Below are positions 23,096 through 35,452 of a stretch of 64,000 nt of DNA, in pieces. Under the pieces are notes generated by a model, which saw only the letters and a list, made by a program, of their open reading frames with translations, made no database searches and had not been told where the DNA came from. The stretch is from Taeniopygia guttata (lineage: Eukaryota; Chordata; Aves; Passeriformes; Estrildidae), in the NCBI RefSeq assembly GCF_048771995.1, contig NC_133030.1, forward strand, positions 10,866,001 to 10,930,000, given 5' to 3'. Every line of letters starts with the position of its first letter. Position 1 is the first letter of the stretch. The position numbers and the translations under genes were made by a program.

Positions 23096-24614
23096 GTGGT
23101 AGGAAAGGGAATTCTTTGGGCAGTGGGTAGCAGCAGCAAATGTGTCTGGCCTGTTTCAGACACACAAGCATTATTTAGGAGCACGAGGGGCCCAAAAGGC
23201 CCTTGTGAGAGGCTCTAAAGGCACTTAGCTCCTAGCTGGCTCGGGGTCGGAAATTACACAATGGATGTTGAAATGTTGGCTTGTTGAAAAGTTGTCATTC
23301 GAGTAATGGATGCTTTATTTCCTGTTTTTGCTGAAAGCTAAAGTGAAACATAATTAGCAAGCGAGAAAGCAACCTTGGCAGCCAAACAAAAAAAGCACAT
23401 TTTGGGCACCCGAGCCAATTAAAATTGTTTATGCTGCTCACGAACAATATTTTCCTCCAAATCATTAAAACAGAGACTTCATCATAACACAGCCAGGCCT
23501 GGTGCTCCCAGCCCTGCTCCTGTGCCAGGCTGTCAGATCCCAAGGATGGACTGAGGGCACGTTGTGGTGCCCAGGATGCTTTTAGGGATCAAAGAGTGAC
23601 TGGAAGGGGAATGCTCAGCTTCCATTTCTTTTGGGTTTGGGATAATCCTGTGCATAGGAGAACTTTAATTTGCCTTGGAGATTGGAATGCCTATTAATTA
23701 TAAATTAAAAATCTCTTTTTTTAGGCCTTTTTTCTCTCTAAAATCAGAGTTTAAGAACCCCCCAGTATTCTTTTTAGTAGTTGAATCCATGCCCTGCTTG
23801 CACGTGGATGCACAGAGATTGTTTCTGATGATGTAAGGTCTGGCCTCTCTTCTTGCTGCATGAGAAAATAATCCTTTAGGAAAGAAACAGGCAAATATCC
23901 CTGCTCTTTAGGATGTTATCCATCTGCTCCCCTTGTAACAAATCATTGTGCTTTCCATGTGAATTCTCAGCTTTCATTCCTGGATGTGAAGTCCTATTAC
24001 ATGAAATATTTTAGTGTGTTTTTATGAATTGGCCCATTTTAATGTTTTGCTTGCTTCTGAAGCAAAATTAAATATGGTTGTGAACATTATCACCCCCCTT
24101 CAGTAAAAATTACACATGTCCTGAAATAAAAAGCAAAAGGGAATGGGTTGATGCAGGGCAGGAACAATTTCTCTCACCAAGCAATAAAAATTAAGTGCAT
24201 ACACTCACCAAATTAGTGCTGAGTCTAGACATGCCCAAAGTTGTGTTTTTCTGTAAATTTGTTTTGCTTGTGACTTTTGTTTTTGCCTGCTGCCTATTTC
24301 TGGCTGTGTTTGGTGCGCGTGTGTTTACATTACCCAGCGTCACCTGCTTTGTTCCGAGACTTGCAGAAGGAAAAAAGGGTTGGGCGTGACATGCCCTGGG
24401 AATGCTCTCCAAACAAAGCTCTGGGTGGGTGTTCAGGCTGTTTGGACTTGCCCTTGGTGCAAAGAGGAGAGCACTTCGTGAGTGGACTCATGGATGGAAG
24501 CTGCTAGGAGCACAAATCCTGGGCTCAGGCTCTGACCCCCACTGGGCTGGAGGGATAAAAAGGCTCCGTGTTGTTCACAGTGCAGAAGTTCTTGTGCTTA
24601 AACACAGGTTATGG

Positions 24615-24815
24615 ATCGTAGTCCTGAAATGGTTTGGGTTGGAAAGGACCTCAAAACTCATTTTGTCCAATCCCCTGCAATTAGCTGGGACACCTTCAAC
24701 TAGACCAGGCTGTTCAGAGTCCCATCCAGCCTTGCCTTGAGTGTTCCCAGGAATGCAGCATCCACCAACATCTGGGCAGTCTGTGCCAGTGCCTCACCAC
24801 CCTCACAGGGAAAAG
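24615..24815 (-). mobile_element. CR1 LINE 3' fragment
   Basis: Antisense: gaaatggtttgggttggaaa through the ctgggacaccttcaactaga block to ctcaccaccctcacaggg. Confidence 0.92.
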
Positions 24816-24957
24816 TCCATAAATACACAAATCTGGGTGAGGGGAGGAATTAACCATGTGAGCAGGAACAACAAAGGCAAGGTCTTCCTGGCCAGAGTCC
24901 CTGTGGAGGACACCAGGCGCTGCTGGAGCCTTCATGGCACTTTTGCAGGCACACCAG

Positions 24958-24974
24958 CAAAAAAAAAAAAAAAA
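24958..24974. repeat. Poly(A) run
   Basis: About 16 consecutive A residues some 140 bp beyond a CR1 fragment. Confidence 0.85.
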
Positions 24975-26270
24975 TCTATTAGCCCTGAGTGGGTTTTCTT
25001 TGACAAATGCCTCTCACTGAAACCATCTGTGATGGGGTAGAGAAAGGAGCAGCCTGGTAAGGACATGATATCCTGCAACCCACTTGGAATGAAACAATTG
25101 CTTGCCTCAATTTGGTCAAATCGTTGCTATTGTGAAGTCATGGGTTTGGTGTCATTGTGGCATTAATACACTAAGAAATTCAGATAGTTTATCAGCATCC
25201 ATTAAGGAATGGGAGGAAATTAGGACAAAAGCCTGTTGTTTATTCAAGGTTGTGTTTTATTTATCCTCTGGCTTTTAAAAGCCTCTTATTTTATGTGCCT
25301 TCTGGGCATGCAGGTTTAAAAACATCACCACTAAAACAAACAACCAAACTGACAAAAGTCGTTTTGGGGAAAGCAGCTGAGATGTAAAAGCAGCTCAGCA
25401 CTTGAAGTATCCCTTGAGGTAAAAATTCTCTGCTGAGGTCTGAAGGACCATGACCCCTGGATCAGACCAAATGGGGAAATCGTGACTCCTGGCAAAGCAG
25501 ATGCTCCTACTTGGGCTCTTCAGACTTTTATCTGGGAGTTCTGAGCAGCCCAGCTCCTGCCAGGGAGGTTGGGAGGTTGTAGGGGGGATGTGATCCCTGT
25601 GTGTCCAGACTCCAACTCATCCAGGGGCTCCATTAGGCAGTGAGGACTTCCATGTTTAATAAAGGGGGAGAAACAGACAGGAAAAGCAGCAACCAAAGGA
25701 TAAATATTTCTATTTCTGGAGACACATGATAAGCATAAAACGTTGGGACCTTTCTTGCTGATACCAACTGATTTTCCAGCCTCTCCTCTGACAGCTCAAG
25801 GTTCATGTATTGTCCTTTTTGTTACCCATGGTTAAACCCACACAGCAAAATATTAAAACATTCCAAAAAGGTCTATTGAAGTAATTTCTTCTTTTCTGCT
25901 TTATTCCTTCATTTCCTCATCCACCAGGGATTGTCAGAAGCTCTGTGCTGAGGGCAGACTCAGCCTAGCATGAACAGCTGTTAAAATGCTCCTCCAAAAG
26001 AATTTGTTCTTACAGATTTCACGGCTTCTCCTTCACCACCCCCTCCAATGTCCCCTGACCACCTGACCAGGGTGGGACCTGAAATCCTCACCTGTGGTCC
26101 AGCAATATGGGAAATCCTTTCTGACCTACCTTCCCTTTGCTCTCTGGCCATCTCTTCCAGTTGGTTTCTGTATTATTACCAAATTCAATATTTCTGTTTC
26201 CTTTTGTAGCACATGCTGAGCTCTGTAACACAAACGTAAGTACTGTGCATGCGTGACTGTGGATGTGTTC

Positions 26271-26320
26271 ATGGATGGATGGATGGATGGATGGATGGAT
26301 GGATGGATGGATGGATGGAT
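26271..26320. repeat. (ATGG)n microsatellite
   Basis: About 12 perfect tandem copies of a four-base unit. Confidence 0.97.
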
Positions 26321-27019
26321 AGAGGTCCTGCTCAATTATGCAGCTCCTGATGAATGAAATTAATTCATCTTGCCACTTTGGACAGGGTTAAAAGGCCATT
26401 ATGGTGAGTAGTTGTATAAAAGAACCAACATTACACCCACCACTGCCCCTGTGGGTATTCGCAAGTGTTGGGGAACATCTGTTTTCCAAGGGAGGGAACC
26501 TGAACTGGAGCAAAGAGCAGGAAGGACATCACCCAAGGCTCTTCATCATTTTTCTTCTCTAGGGCAGATCTCCCCCTTGACTAGCATTGCTCCCAAACTG
26601 GGGGGGATACTCAGGGAAGGGATGGCACCAGTCAGCACAATTTGGGAGGAAGGCCCCCCCACCCCATCCTTGCACACACCAAGAGCTTTTTATGTCCTGT
26701 TAAGGAAACACAGCAATGTTTCAAGAAGCCAAACAGGGAGGCAAAGAGGAACCGGGCTCTTTTAAAACACTTTGGCTACCAAAAAAAATGTCCTACTCTG
26801 CTTTGTTTCTGGGCTCGGTGGGGAGGGAGCAGCAGCCTATTGCGTTATAGCACTGCTGATTACTTGTGATTCCCTTCCTGTGAGGACAGGCCCTGATGTG
26901 TTGTTTTTTGATAACACTGGCTCCTTTAGAGCAATAATCCTGGTACAGTTTTCAGCCTAATCGGAGAGCAATTACTGTACCTCAAAAGGGAAAACGTTGA
27001 GAAGGGCCCGGGTTGAGCT

Positions 27020-27060
27020 CGGAAGTGATAACAGGAACATTTTCTTGCTAAGCCGTGGTT
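27020..27060. promoter_or_regulatory. Candidate ETS/GATA/RUNX composite element
   Basis: In 41 bp: ETS site CGGAAGT (27020-27026), GATA site TGATAA (27026-27031), second ETS core ACAGGAAC (27031-27038) and RUNX site CGTGGTT (27054-27060). It lies about 17 kb upstream of the LMO2 ATG. Motif density suggests a blood enhancer; there is no direct proof. Confidence 0.4.
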
Positions 27061-28494
27061 AGACTTGAGCTCATTTGAGCATCTCCCATGGCAATACGTG
27101 ACAAAATCAAAGGGAAAGAGAGGCTGAGGGCTGTTCTTGTCAACCATGTTCCACTAGGATCAGCTCCCCTGGTGCTTGAGTGGTTGGGAAGTGTTGATGT
27201 CCATCAGTTGTGAGAGGACATGGAATCTTTTCTTCTCGGCCCTTACTCTGAATTTTCTGTAGTTTAGGAGTGAACAGTTTTGCTGTTACTGAATTTCTGA
27301 CCTGTGTTAATTGACCTGGTGGCCTTGGCCTGGTGGTCACTGGTGGCAGGTGACCATGTCCAGAAGGAGAAGGCTGCACTGCCACGGTTTGCAGAGATGT
27401 AATTTGCTTTAGCAAATTAATTTGCCAAACCTCTATGGGAATAAAAATCAAAGCTTTAAGGGGTTGACAGACTGTTCCAGCAGAGTAGTGTAGCCAAAGA
27501 CACTGGTTTTGAAAAGGGACTGGCAAGCAAAATATTCTGGGGAGAAAAAGTAGTTTCTGATTGGACTGCTGGTGTATTTCTGCTGCTCCAGTGCTTTCTT
27601 TAGGACTCATGGCCTCAGGCATTTCCACCTAAGGCTGAGGCTGTGCTTTGGACCTCCTCTGTGAAGTCCCTGGCTACAAAGGGTGTGTGCAGTAGCAGAG
27701 AAGTGCTATCGCCCTGGAGTCGAGCAGGGAAAGGAAATGACTCAGTCATCAAAAGGCCCTCCTTCCTCAGGGAACTGTCCTTAATCAGTATTATCCCGTT
27801 ACAATAATACCATTTCAGAAGGACTGGGAAGCAGAGCACTTGCGTAGCCATGTAAACTGCTTCCTGTATTTGCCAAACAAAACAACATTCAGCAATTAAT
27901 AGAATTTAGCTATTAGTGCTGCCATGATAAAACAACAACCCTGACTGTTCATCCTGCAAAATGTTTGCTGCAATCCCTCCCCCAGGAAAAGTCCTTTTCT
28001 TTTGGCTCTGTGTTACCCGATGCTCTGTGAGAGAATAAATAAGAATAAACAAGATTTGTGGCATTTTGCTTGGCTGAAAGTGTCACAGCTATGGAAATTG
28101 TCCTCATTACCCTTGCAAGAGCTACTGCAAAGCTTTCTCCTGGGATGCCCTGATTAGTCATTGCTTTAGTATTAAGCTGGGATACTTTGTGCTGCTTGCC
28201 AGGGATCCTGTGCAATTTCTACCTTTTGGTGCTGGATAATAGGCAGCTCCCAAATTGGCTGTGGAGGCACCAGAATGAAGCGGTGGCTCCTTGGGAGCTC
28301 TGGGATGGGAGCATTGCAGGGCAATAATTAACTCTGATTAGACACAGCAACAGCTGGGCAGCAGCTCGGCAACAAATGGCCCCTTTTGTTCTCCTTGGGT
28401 TTGACAGGAGAGCAGCTCATGGTGACAAAGGAAGGACAATATGACCTGCTCTGCCCTCACCGAGCACGCGGGCCTCGAGGCCAACTTCCACTAC

Positions 28495-28765
28495 ATCCCA
28501 GAAGGGACCCTAAAAATCACACCCTGCCAGGGCAGGGACACCTCCCACCATACCAGCTCCAAGCCCCTCCCAACCTGGCCTTGGACACTTCCAGGGATGG
28601 GGTAGCCACAGCTTCTCTGGGCACCCTGTGCCAGGGCCTCCTCACCCTCACAGGGAAGAATTTCTTCCCCGTATCGTATTTAAACTCACCCTCTCTCATT
28701 TTAAAACCATTCCCCCTTCTCCCATCACTCCATACCCTTGCTCAAAGACCCTCTCTGAAAAACAT
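28495..28765 (-). mobile_element. CR1 LINE 3' fragment, about 270 bp
   Basis: Antisense: cagggacacctcccaccata, ccttggacacttccagggat, ccagggcctcctcaccctca and ttaaaaccattcccccttct, in CR1 order. Confidence 0.93.
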
Positions 28766-28880
28766 GAATGAAAAGCATCCTTGCATGACTTAATTTGGAT
28801 GGGAATTTTCAAATATTCCTTTCAAAAGGAATCACCAGTGACATGTGAAAAATCTACTGAGTGAAACTTGAAAGCTGCCT

Positions 28881-28927
28881 TTTTCTTTTTTTTTTTTTTT
28901 CTGACAACGCAAAAAAAAAAAAAAAAA
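28881..28927. repeat. Facing poly(T) and poly(A) tracts
   Basis: A 20-nt T tract with one C (28881-28900), a 10-nt spacer and a 17-nt A run (28911-28927) form an inverted repeat. Confidence 0.95.
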
Positions 28928-30084
28928 GACTACATCACTCAGAAAGAGATTTGACAAAAAAAGAATCATTCAGGATGCCCAGTTACCCAGGATGACTTCA
29001 CCAGTGTGGGCTTTACTCCTGAGAATGAATTAGCTGATAACCAAACAGACTCGGCATGGGCATTTCCACATGCTTTGCTTTTAAGTGTTTGTAAATGCAC
29101 AAGGATTAGAATGAGGATAGAGCAGAGGAAGAGAATATGGCTCTTTGCTCTTCTTGGAAATAGGGGCTACAAACTTTTAGCATTGGCCTCCACTGGTTTC
29201 TGGTTATTGGGAACGATACAGATTAAACACTGGGTCTTCTCATCACAAAGATTGGTCAGAAAAAGACTTTGAAGTGTTCTGTATACAAGATATGTGCTGA
29301 GCCAAAAAAAAACTCCACTCCATATTGAATTCAAACTGCAGAGCAAAAAGAGAGAGAGAGAAATGGTACCAACATACCCCGTGTGAGACATGACTAATCA
29401 CAAGAAGTGACAAAAATAAATCATTTTCATAGAACTACTAGCGAGGGGCCAGAGCTCCTGCTAAGCCACCACCCTTTACCTGACTTTGAGTCAGAACTCA
29501 GCAGAAAGAGAGGTTAAAATTCTCCTCTGCATTGGATAAGGTGGCTTGGGAATGCAGTAATGCATTTTTGGGAGCATTTGGGACTCTTTCTAAATCACTG
29601 AAATCAAAGGGTTCTTTCCACTGGCTCTCTGTTAAAAAATAAAACTGATTTGGGGAGAAGAGATCGTCTTTGAAGGACTCAGATGTTAACTGAGCTTTTG
29701 GCTGTGCCAGAGGTTCCCAGGGTGTTCTTGGGAAGATTGCCTTGGGAAGATTCCACTTGCACAGTGTAAAGGTGCTGCCTCCTTCCCTGCACCTTCTGGC
29801 TGCCTCGTCCTTGGGAAGTGTTCTTGTAGGATCCATCCCAGACCTGGGTTTGCACAGCATCCATCACACTGTGATCCCTGCTGAGGGGGGAATCACAAAG
29901 GACACTGGAATTAATGATTTGGTGGGAAGAACACCCAATAGTAAATCTTATTTTAAAAATGAGTAGTTCAACCAGACAAAAACATTAGAATATTTTGTAC
30001 TGCACTAAGACTCAATTTTAAATCCTTGAGTCATTTTGGGTTCACTTGCTGGAAATAAAAAATAAGAGACAAGTCAAACCAAAA

Positions 30085-30312
30085 GAGGAGAGATTTTGGT
30101 GAGAAGTTAGGAAGGAATTGTTCCCTGTGAGGTGATGAGGCCCTGGCACAGGCTGCCCAGAGAAGCTGTGGCTGCCCCATCCCTGGAAGTGTCCAAGGCC
30201 AGACTGGAAGGGGCTTGGAGCAGCCTGGGATAGTGGGAGATGTCCCTGCCCATGGAAGAAGGTGGGAATGGGATGAGCTTTAAGATCCCTTCCAACCCAA
30301 AGCAGTCCAGGC
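30085..30312 (+). mobile_element. CR1 LINE 3' fragment
   Basis: Sense CR1: ccctggcacaggctgcccag, then agaagctgtggctgcccc, gtccctgcccatgg and cccttccaacccaaagcag. Confidence 0.93.
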
Positions 30313-32039
30313 CTCCACTAGCCATAAACCTGTGCAGCACATCCCTCATTTCTAGGCTGAATTTCTATATTAGACGAAGAATCTAAATCTTCAACCTCCT
30401 TCAAACAGCTTCTGAGTCAGTAATTAACAACAGCAGTGCCAGCAAGCCTGGAGGGAGGCTGTTCCCAACAAGCAGCAAGCACATTTTAAATGAACAGTGA
30501 AATTTTGGGAGAGCTGTTGGTTCAGATTCTCCTTCTTCATTGGAGTATCAGAAATAACATCCTTATTTCTGCATCTCTCACCATTCTCCCCTACTTAGTT
30601 TCACCAGCCTAATTGGGATAGGAGCCCTTTTTCCCCTCTGAGTTTCCTCTGCATGCATCCCATAGACATATTATGGTCCATAATAAATCCTGAGCAACAG
30701 GGATCCAAGTGTGCTTGATGTCTGCAATCACCCAAGGCAGATTTGCTTTGTTTATTATGGCAACTGATCAGGAAAATCTTCTTTCACGATAATAACTTTA
30801 CCTCAGAAAGAGCTGAGGCACAATAAATCAAAAAAACCTTGGCAATACAAAGGGAAAAAAAATAGTTGGCATGCTTGGGTAAAAGATACAAGCCCAGGTG
30901 GGTAACTATTGCACTGAGCATGATTCAAAGCCAGGCTTTCCTGGGAGCAAAATGATGTTTGGCAGGATAGCAACAGAGGAAAAAAAATAACATTTTTCCA
31001 GCTTTATTGGCAAAGATTACAAAGGGTCAGATCCATCATGCCTTTGTTAGACCAAGTCCATGGAGACTCTCCTTGACACAACCAGATCTATCAAAAGAGG
31101 AAGAAAACACAGTTAACAGCCAGCACTAAGGGATTCTTGTCAGGTTCCCCCAAATTACTTGAAAAATATCTTTCCTTCAATTCTAGACTTGTCCCTGGGT
31201 ATTAAACATCTGCTCAGTTGTAGAAATACTTGAAAGATTACTGGGAGATAAAACTGAGAATAAAATAAAAGGTTTTCCAAGGCAGGCTGATAACGTGTAC
31301 ATGCATCCAGTAAAACAGATCTCCTCCCCGTGGTCTGTGACACAGCAGGGAATGGACTCGGGTGAAATTTGTCACCTGGACCACAATCCAACACCTCCCT
31401 TGTTCCCTGAATTTCTTCATACATCTATAATCATCCATGATTTTATGATATACCAGCACAGCAGTCTGCAGAGGCTTCAGCTCTCAGGTGTTCACCTATC
31501 ATACCACCCACGCCACAAAAACACAGCTGCTGGCCTAAAACCTCTGCAGATGAAAACCTAGTCCTAAAAAAACTCTAAAAAAATGTGCAAAAATCTGGGT
31601 GGAACTCAATAGGACTGTGTAAAATCTCTTGGATGTTTATGTGCCTGAGTGGTTCCAGGTCAGCAGCACACCAATAAGCAGAATATAAGTTTCTGTATTC
31701 AAAACTGATATTTCAGAGAATTTCCATGGTGCAATATTTAAGCAATATAAAATATAGATTAGCACAGAGGGACTGGGCCCTGTCACTGGGAAGATGGGAT
31801 GGCTGCTTGCCCACAAGCCATGGCTGTGGGTACCTGGGGCAGCAGAAGCTCCCAGGGGATGGATGGTTGTTCCCACTGGATCCCAGCTGGGGAAAGCCGG
31901 GAGGAAATCAGCCCTGTGTATGGTATTCCCTCGAGGTCCTTCCTCAGAGGGTAAAAAGCTTTTGAAGAGGCATGGTGGGAGGATGAAAAGATATTTCTGG
32001 GCACACCCTTGACTGTTGAAGGAAACTGCTGGAAGGGAA

Positions 32040-32570
32040 CCCGGTCTCCTGAAGATGTAGGACGGAAATCCCTAGAAAGGAGCGGTTCTGCTGGCGCAGC
32101 TGAGGCCGCCCCTGCAGAGCCCCGGGCGGCCGCTCCCCGCGGCCCTGAGGGAGCTGAGCTGATAGAGGCGCTCAGCGCCGGGCTGGGGCTGGAGAGGCCG
32201 GGCACGGAGGTGCTGGCGGTGCCCCTCTGCAGGGCGGTGATAACGGGGCACGGCTCTCCTCCTGCCCCGGCCCAGCAGGGGAAGGGAAAGGCGGTGCGGT
32301 CGGGGCTAGCCCACCGCCCCCGGGCCGCGCTTATCGGCGTGCCCAGAGGCGCAGGCACCCTCACGGGGCCTGTAAAACGCCCTGGGAGCGATAGCAACGG
32401 CACCAACCGAGAAACTGCCCTGCAAAGAGCTACAACCAACATCTTCAGCGCCGCTTGTTTGATTTCCTGCTCCTTTTTTTTATTTTTCTTCAAAACCTGA
32501 AGGCACCTCTGAGGGTATCTCGGTTTTTTCGTACGCCCTCCTATCACACATCACGTTATGTGTCACATAT
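32040..32570 (-). promoter_or_regulatory. LMO2: Isolated CpG island, candidate LMO2 distal promoter
   Basis: A GC/CpG-rich island of about 380 bp (32040-32420) in AT-rich sequence, about 22 kb upstream of the LMO2 ATG, where the distal haematopoietic promoter lies in mammals. GATA motifs: TGATAG 32160-32165, TGATAA 32238-32243, GATAAG (minus) 32335-32330, TGATAG (minus) 32546-32541. GTTATGTGTC at 32555-32564 matches 8 of 10 positions of the PAR-bZIP consensus; such a factor is reported at the human distal promoter. A distal non-coding exon cannot be delimited by eye. The 254-residue ORF across it is not protein-like. Confidence 0.45.
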
Positions 32571-33091
32571 ATTTCACGCTGACAGGAGAAAAGGGAAGTG
32601 TACAAAAATGTCCTGAGCTCTGGGAAACCCAAATCCTTGCTCAGCAAGTGCTGATCAGATCCACCTCAGCGCTGTGGCAGCTGCAGGGGCTCAGAGCTCA
32701 CCCAAGGCACACACATGGATACCATAAATTAGGGGGAGTTCTAAAGAGGAAAATATGGGTGGGGGAAGACAAGGGGAAAATAAAAATGGAAGTATGTGAA
32801 GGGACACAGTACAGAGAAAAGCCAAGGAATGTGATGCTACATTTAATTAAAGTCCAAAATGTAGCTGGAACACAAAGAAGCCACATGGTTTGCTGTCACA
32901 GGAGTAATGGAGTGCATCTGCTTTTGTCATCAACCCTGCTTATAGGAACAATAAACAGAAGGACTTTAAAACTCGGGTTTTAAATACCTAATATATCTAT
33001 CAATTAAAAAGTAGTGGGGATTTTTGGGCTTTTGTTTTTGTTTTTTGTTTTTGGGGGTTTTTTTGCCCATATAAGGCTTTTGATAATGCCA

Positions 33092-33345
33092 ATGGGTTTA
33101 GACTGGATATTAGGCAGAAATTCTTCCCTATGAGGGTGGTGAGATCCTGCCACAGGTTACCCAGAGAAGCTGTGGATCCCTGGAAATGTTCAAGGCCAGG
33201 CTGGATGGGACTTGAAGCAACATGGGATAGTGGGAGGTATCCCTGTCCATGGCAGGGGTGGAATAAGATGATTTTTAACCTTCCCTTCCAACCCTTCCAA
33301 CCGAAACCCTTCTGTGACTCCATGATCCTGTGACTCCATGATTGC
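33092..33345 (+). mobile_element. CR1 LINE 3' fragment with expanded tail
   Basis: Sense CR1 from the ttaggcagaaattcttccct block to cccttccaacc, ending in two tandem 16-bp units ctgtgactccatgatc/t, the octamer tail. Confidence 0.94.
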
Positions 33346-34592
33346 ATATTAAACATGCAGGATCAGACCCAGCACATTTTTGTGTATGAAAGACTCGACA
33401 ACACTTTGCAAGAACAGAATCAGGTTGTGAGGCAGTGCTGAACCCATATTTAGCCAGGATCATAGGGGCACCAGAGCAGTGAATCGGTTAAAAACGAGAA
33501 AGGCTGTGGAACATGTACAAAAATAACCCCACTACAAACACCTGTGGGAGTGAGAGGCTCGCAGGTGCCTGGCTGAAGGCAATCCTTGCCTCAATCCTGG
33601 CAAAATGTGACTCTGCTGATCAAAATAATTATGGAGGTGAAAGTTTATTGTCAGTACAGAGGGAAAAAAACTCTGCAAAAATCGTAGCCAGCAGATCAGA
33701 GCCAGTTTTAGAGGGAGTGGTGAGAGAAAAGCAGCGTGGCTTCAGATCAGGATGAAGCTGCATCAATCAGATATGCAGATTTTCACAGTTTATGGGGGGG
33801 AAAGAATAAGGAAGAATGGAGTTTAAAAATGCTTGTTATTTTCCTTGATGCTATAAAGGCATTTTATTTGGAGGGAGTCATTAGAGAACACAGCAAAAAC
33901 GATACAGCAATTCAGACAAGCACATTGTGAGGACAAATGTTGGGAACTCCTGCAGTGCTGCAGAAATTGGGGAAAATTAAGCAACTGGTTCAATCCAAGG
34001 CTGATATGAAACAAAGAACTAGGAATGTTCCAGCACTTCCATCGAGCACTTCCAATGGACATTAGGGTGGTAAATGAGTGGGAGCATGTGACAGTGGAAG
34101 ATCTAAACTTCACATTATGCAAATGGCATTGCAGAATTGCCAGAGAAATGAGGTAATGTTGGTTCTCTCTGCTAACTGGCAAAATTGCTGCAGTCATCTT
34201 GAGGTTTAAAATCTGTTGGGAAGACAGAGAAAGTGTTTCTGCCTTGGAAAGAACAGGGATTTTTGTATAAATATGCCTGGGGTGTTTAATTGCTGCTAAG
34301 AAAAAGGAGGAAAGAAGTACAAAGATTTGCTTAGCCAAGGAGCTTAAAACATGAAAGCATCAATGTGCTGAAAGGGAGCACTAACACTCTATAGGCTCTC
34401 ACTAACTACAGGCTGTACACATCAATTTTATCTTTAAGGGACCTGGGTGAGGGAACAGCAAAGACATTCCTGCACCCACACAGGGCTGAATGGATCCCCC
34501 AACCCCATGGCTGGACCCTCCTGCTGGGAATAGGACTGCCAGGAATTTGTCAAAGCTATAGACAAGGGTGTTATACAACTCCTGTGCCTGCA

Positions 34593-34639
34593 GAAAAAAA
34601 GAAAAAGAAAAAAAAAAAAGAAAAAAAAAAAAAAAAGGA
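34593..34639. repeat. A-rich purine tract
   Basis: 47 bp of A with scattered G, entirely purine. Confidence 0.95.
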
Positions 34640-35282
34640 GCCAGGGAAGAAGACATATTAAAGTCTCTACCTTGGCCAAATTCCAACTCAATTAATTACA
34701 ATCCTCCTTTTAACATTTCCCCTGAAGTTTCAGCAGGATAATATATCCTTCCCTGCATGCCCTGGGAGGCTGGAGGAGGCAGAGCTCACCACAGAGCCAC
34801 CGATGGATACCATGGGTGCTGCACAAAGCCCATGTGTCAGGTCGGGATTGGGGAGGCCCTGGCACCCTGGAAAATGGGAAGTGAGAAGGTGATGAAACCA
34901 TAGAAAACCAGCAGCAGTCAGTTTGCTGTAAAACTTCCTGATGGACAATTTATTTTTTTGGTAAATATTCTCATGAAACCTCGCTTCTGCCTTCTAGTGG
35001 GGAGAAGACAGGAGAGCAGTGCAGGAGTGACAATTCCTGAATGGAAAATTAGCTTTGGGCTCCTCAACATCATAATTAACAAGACTCCAGCAGAAACCCT
35101 GTGGTTTTTTACTTGTAAGAATGATTGTTGTGTTCACTTCTCACCCTGACTCCACAGATTATAAGGGTAGAAACCCCTGTGGAAACTGCACTCTAAAGGG
35201 GAAGGACAAAGCACAGCAGTCATGGCACTGAAGGGCTCCATGCATTTTTTAATTCCCTGTGGAGGTCCCAGTAGTAATCTTA

Positions 35283-35452
35283 GGGTTACAGAATGATTTG
35301 GCTTGAAGGGATCTTCAAGAACATCTTGTTCCAGCCTCCTGCCCTGGGCAGGGACACCTCCCACTATTCCAGCCTCCAAACCCTGTCCAGCCTGGCCTTG
35401 GACACTTCCTAGGATGGGGCAGCCACCGCTTCTCTGGGCACCCTGCTCCAGT
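35283..35452 (-). mobile_element. CR1 LINE 3' fragment
   Basis: Antisense: ttacagaatgatttggcttg, ggcagggacacctcccacta, then ggatggggcagccaccgctt. Confidence 0.92.

Larger units (their letters stand above)
10261..32039. other. Gene-free region upstream of LMO2 start exon
   Basis: 22 kb between the two LMO2-side CpG islands, probably the long 5' intron of distal-promoter LMO2 transcripts. It contains many CR1 fragments, simple repeats and candidate regulatory clusters listed separately. No convincing protein-coding gene is present. Confidence 0.7.

Noticed and set aside
27140-27628. 162-codon minus-strand ORF
   Set aside because: No recognisable domain or family, no supporting splice structure; consistent with a chance ORF.
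31783-32547. 254-codon minus-strand ORF across the 32-kb CpG island
   Set aside because: Its composition follows the GC-rich island, with no domain, no family resemblance and competing ORFs on the other strand.
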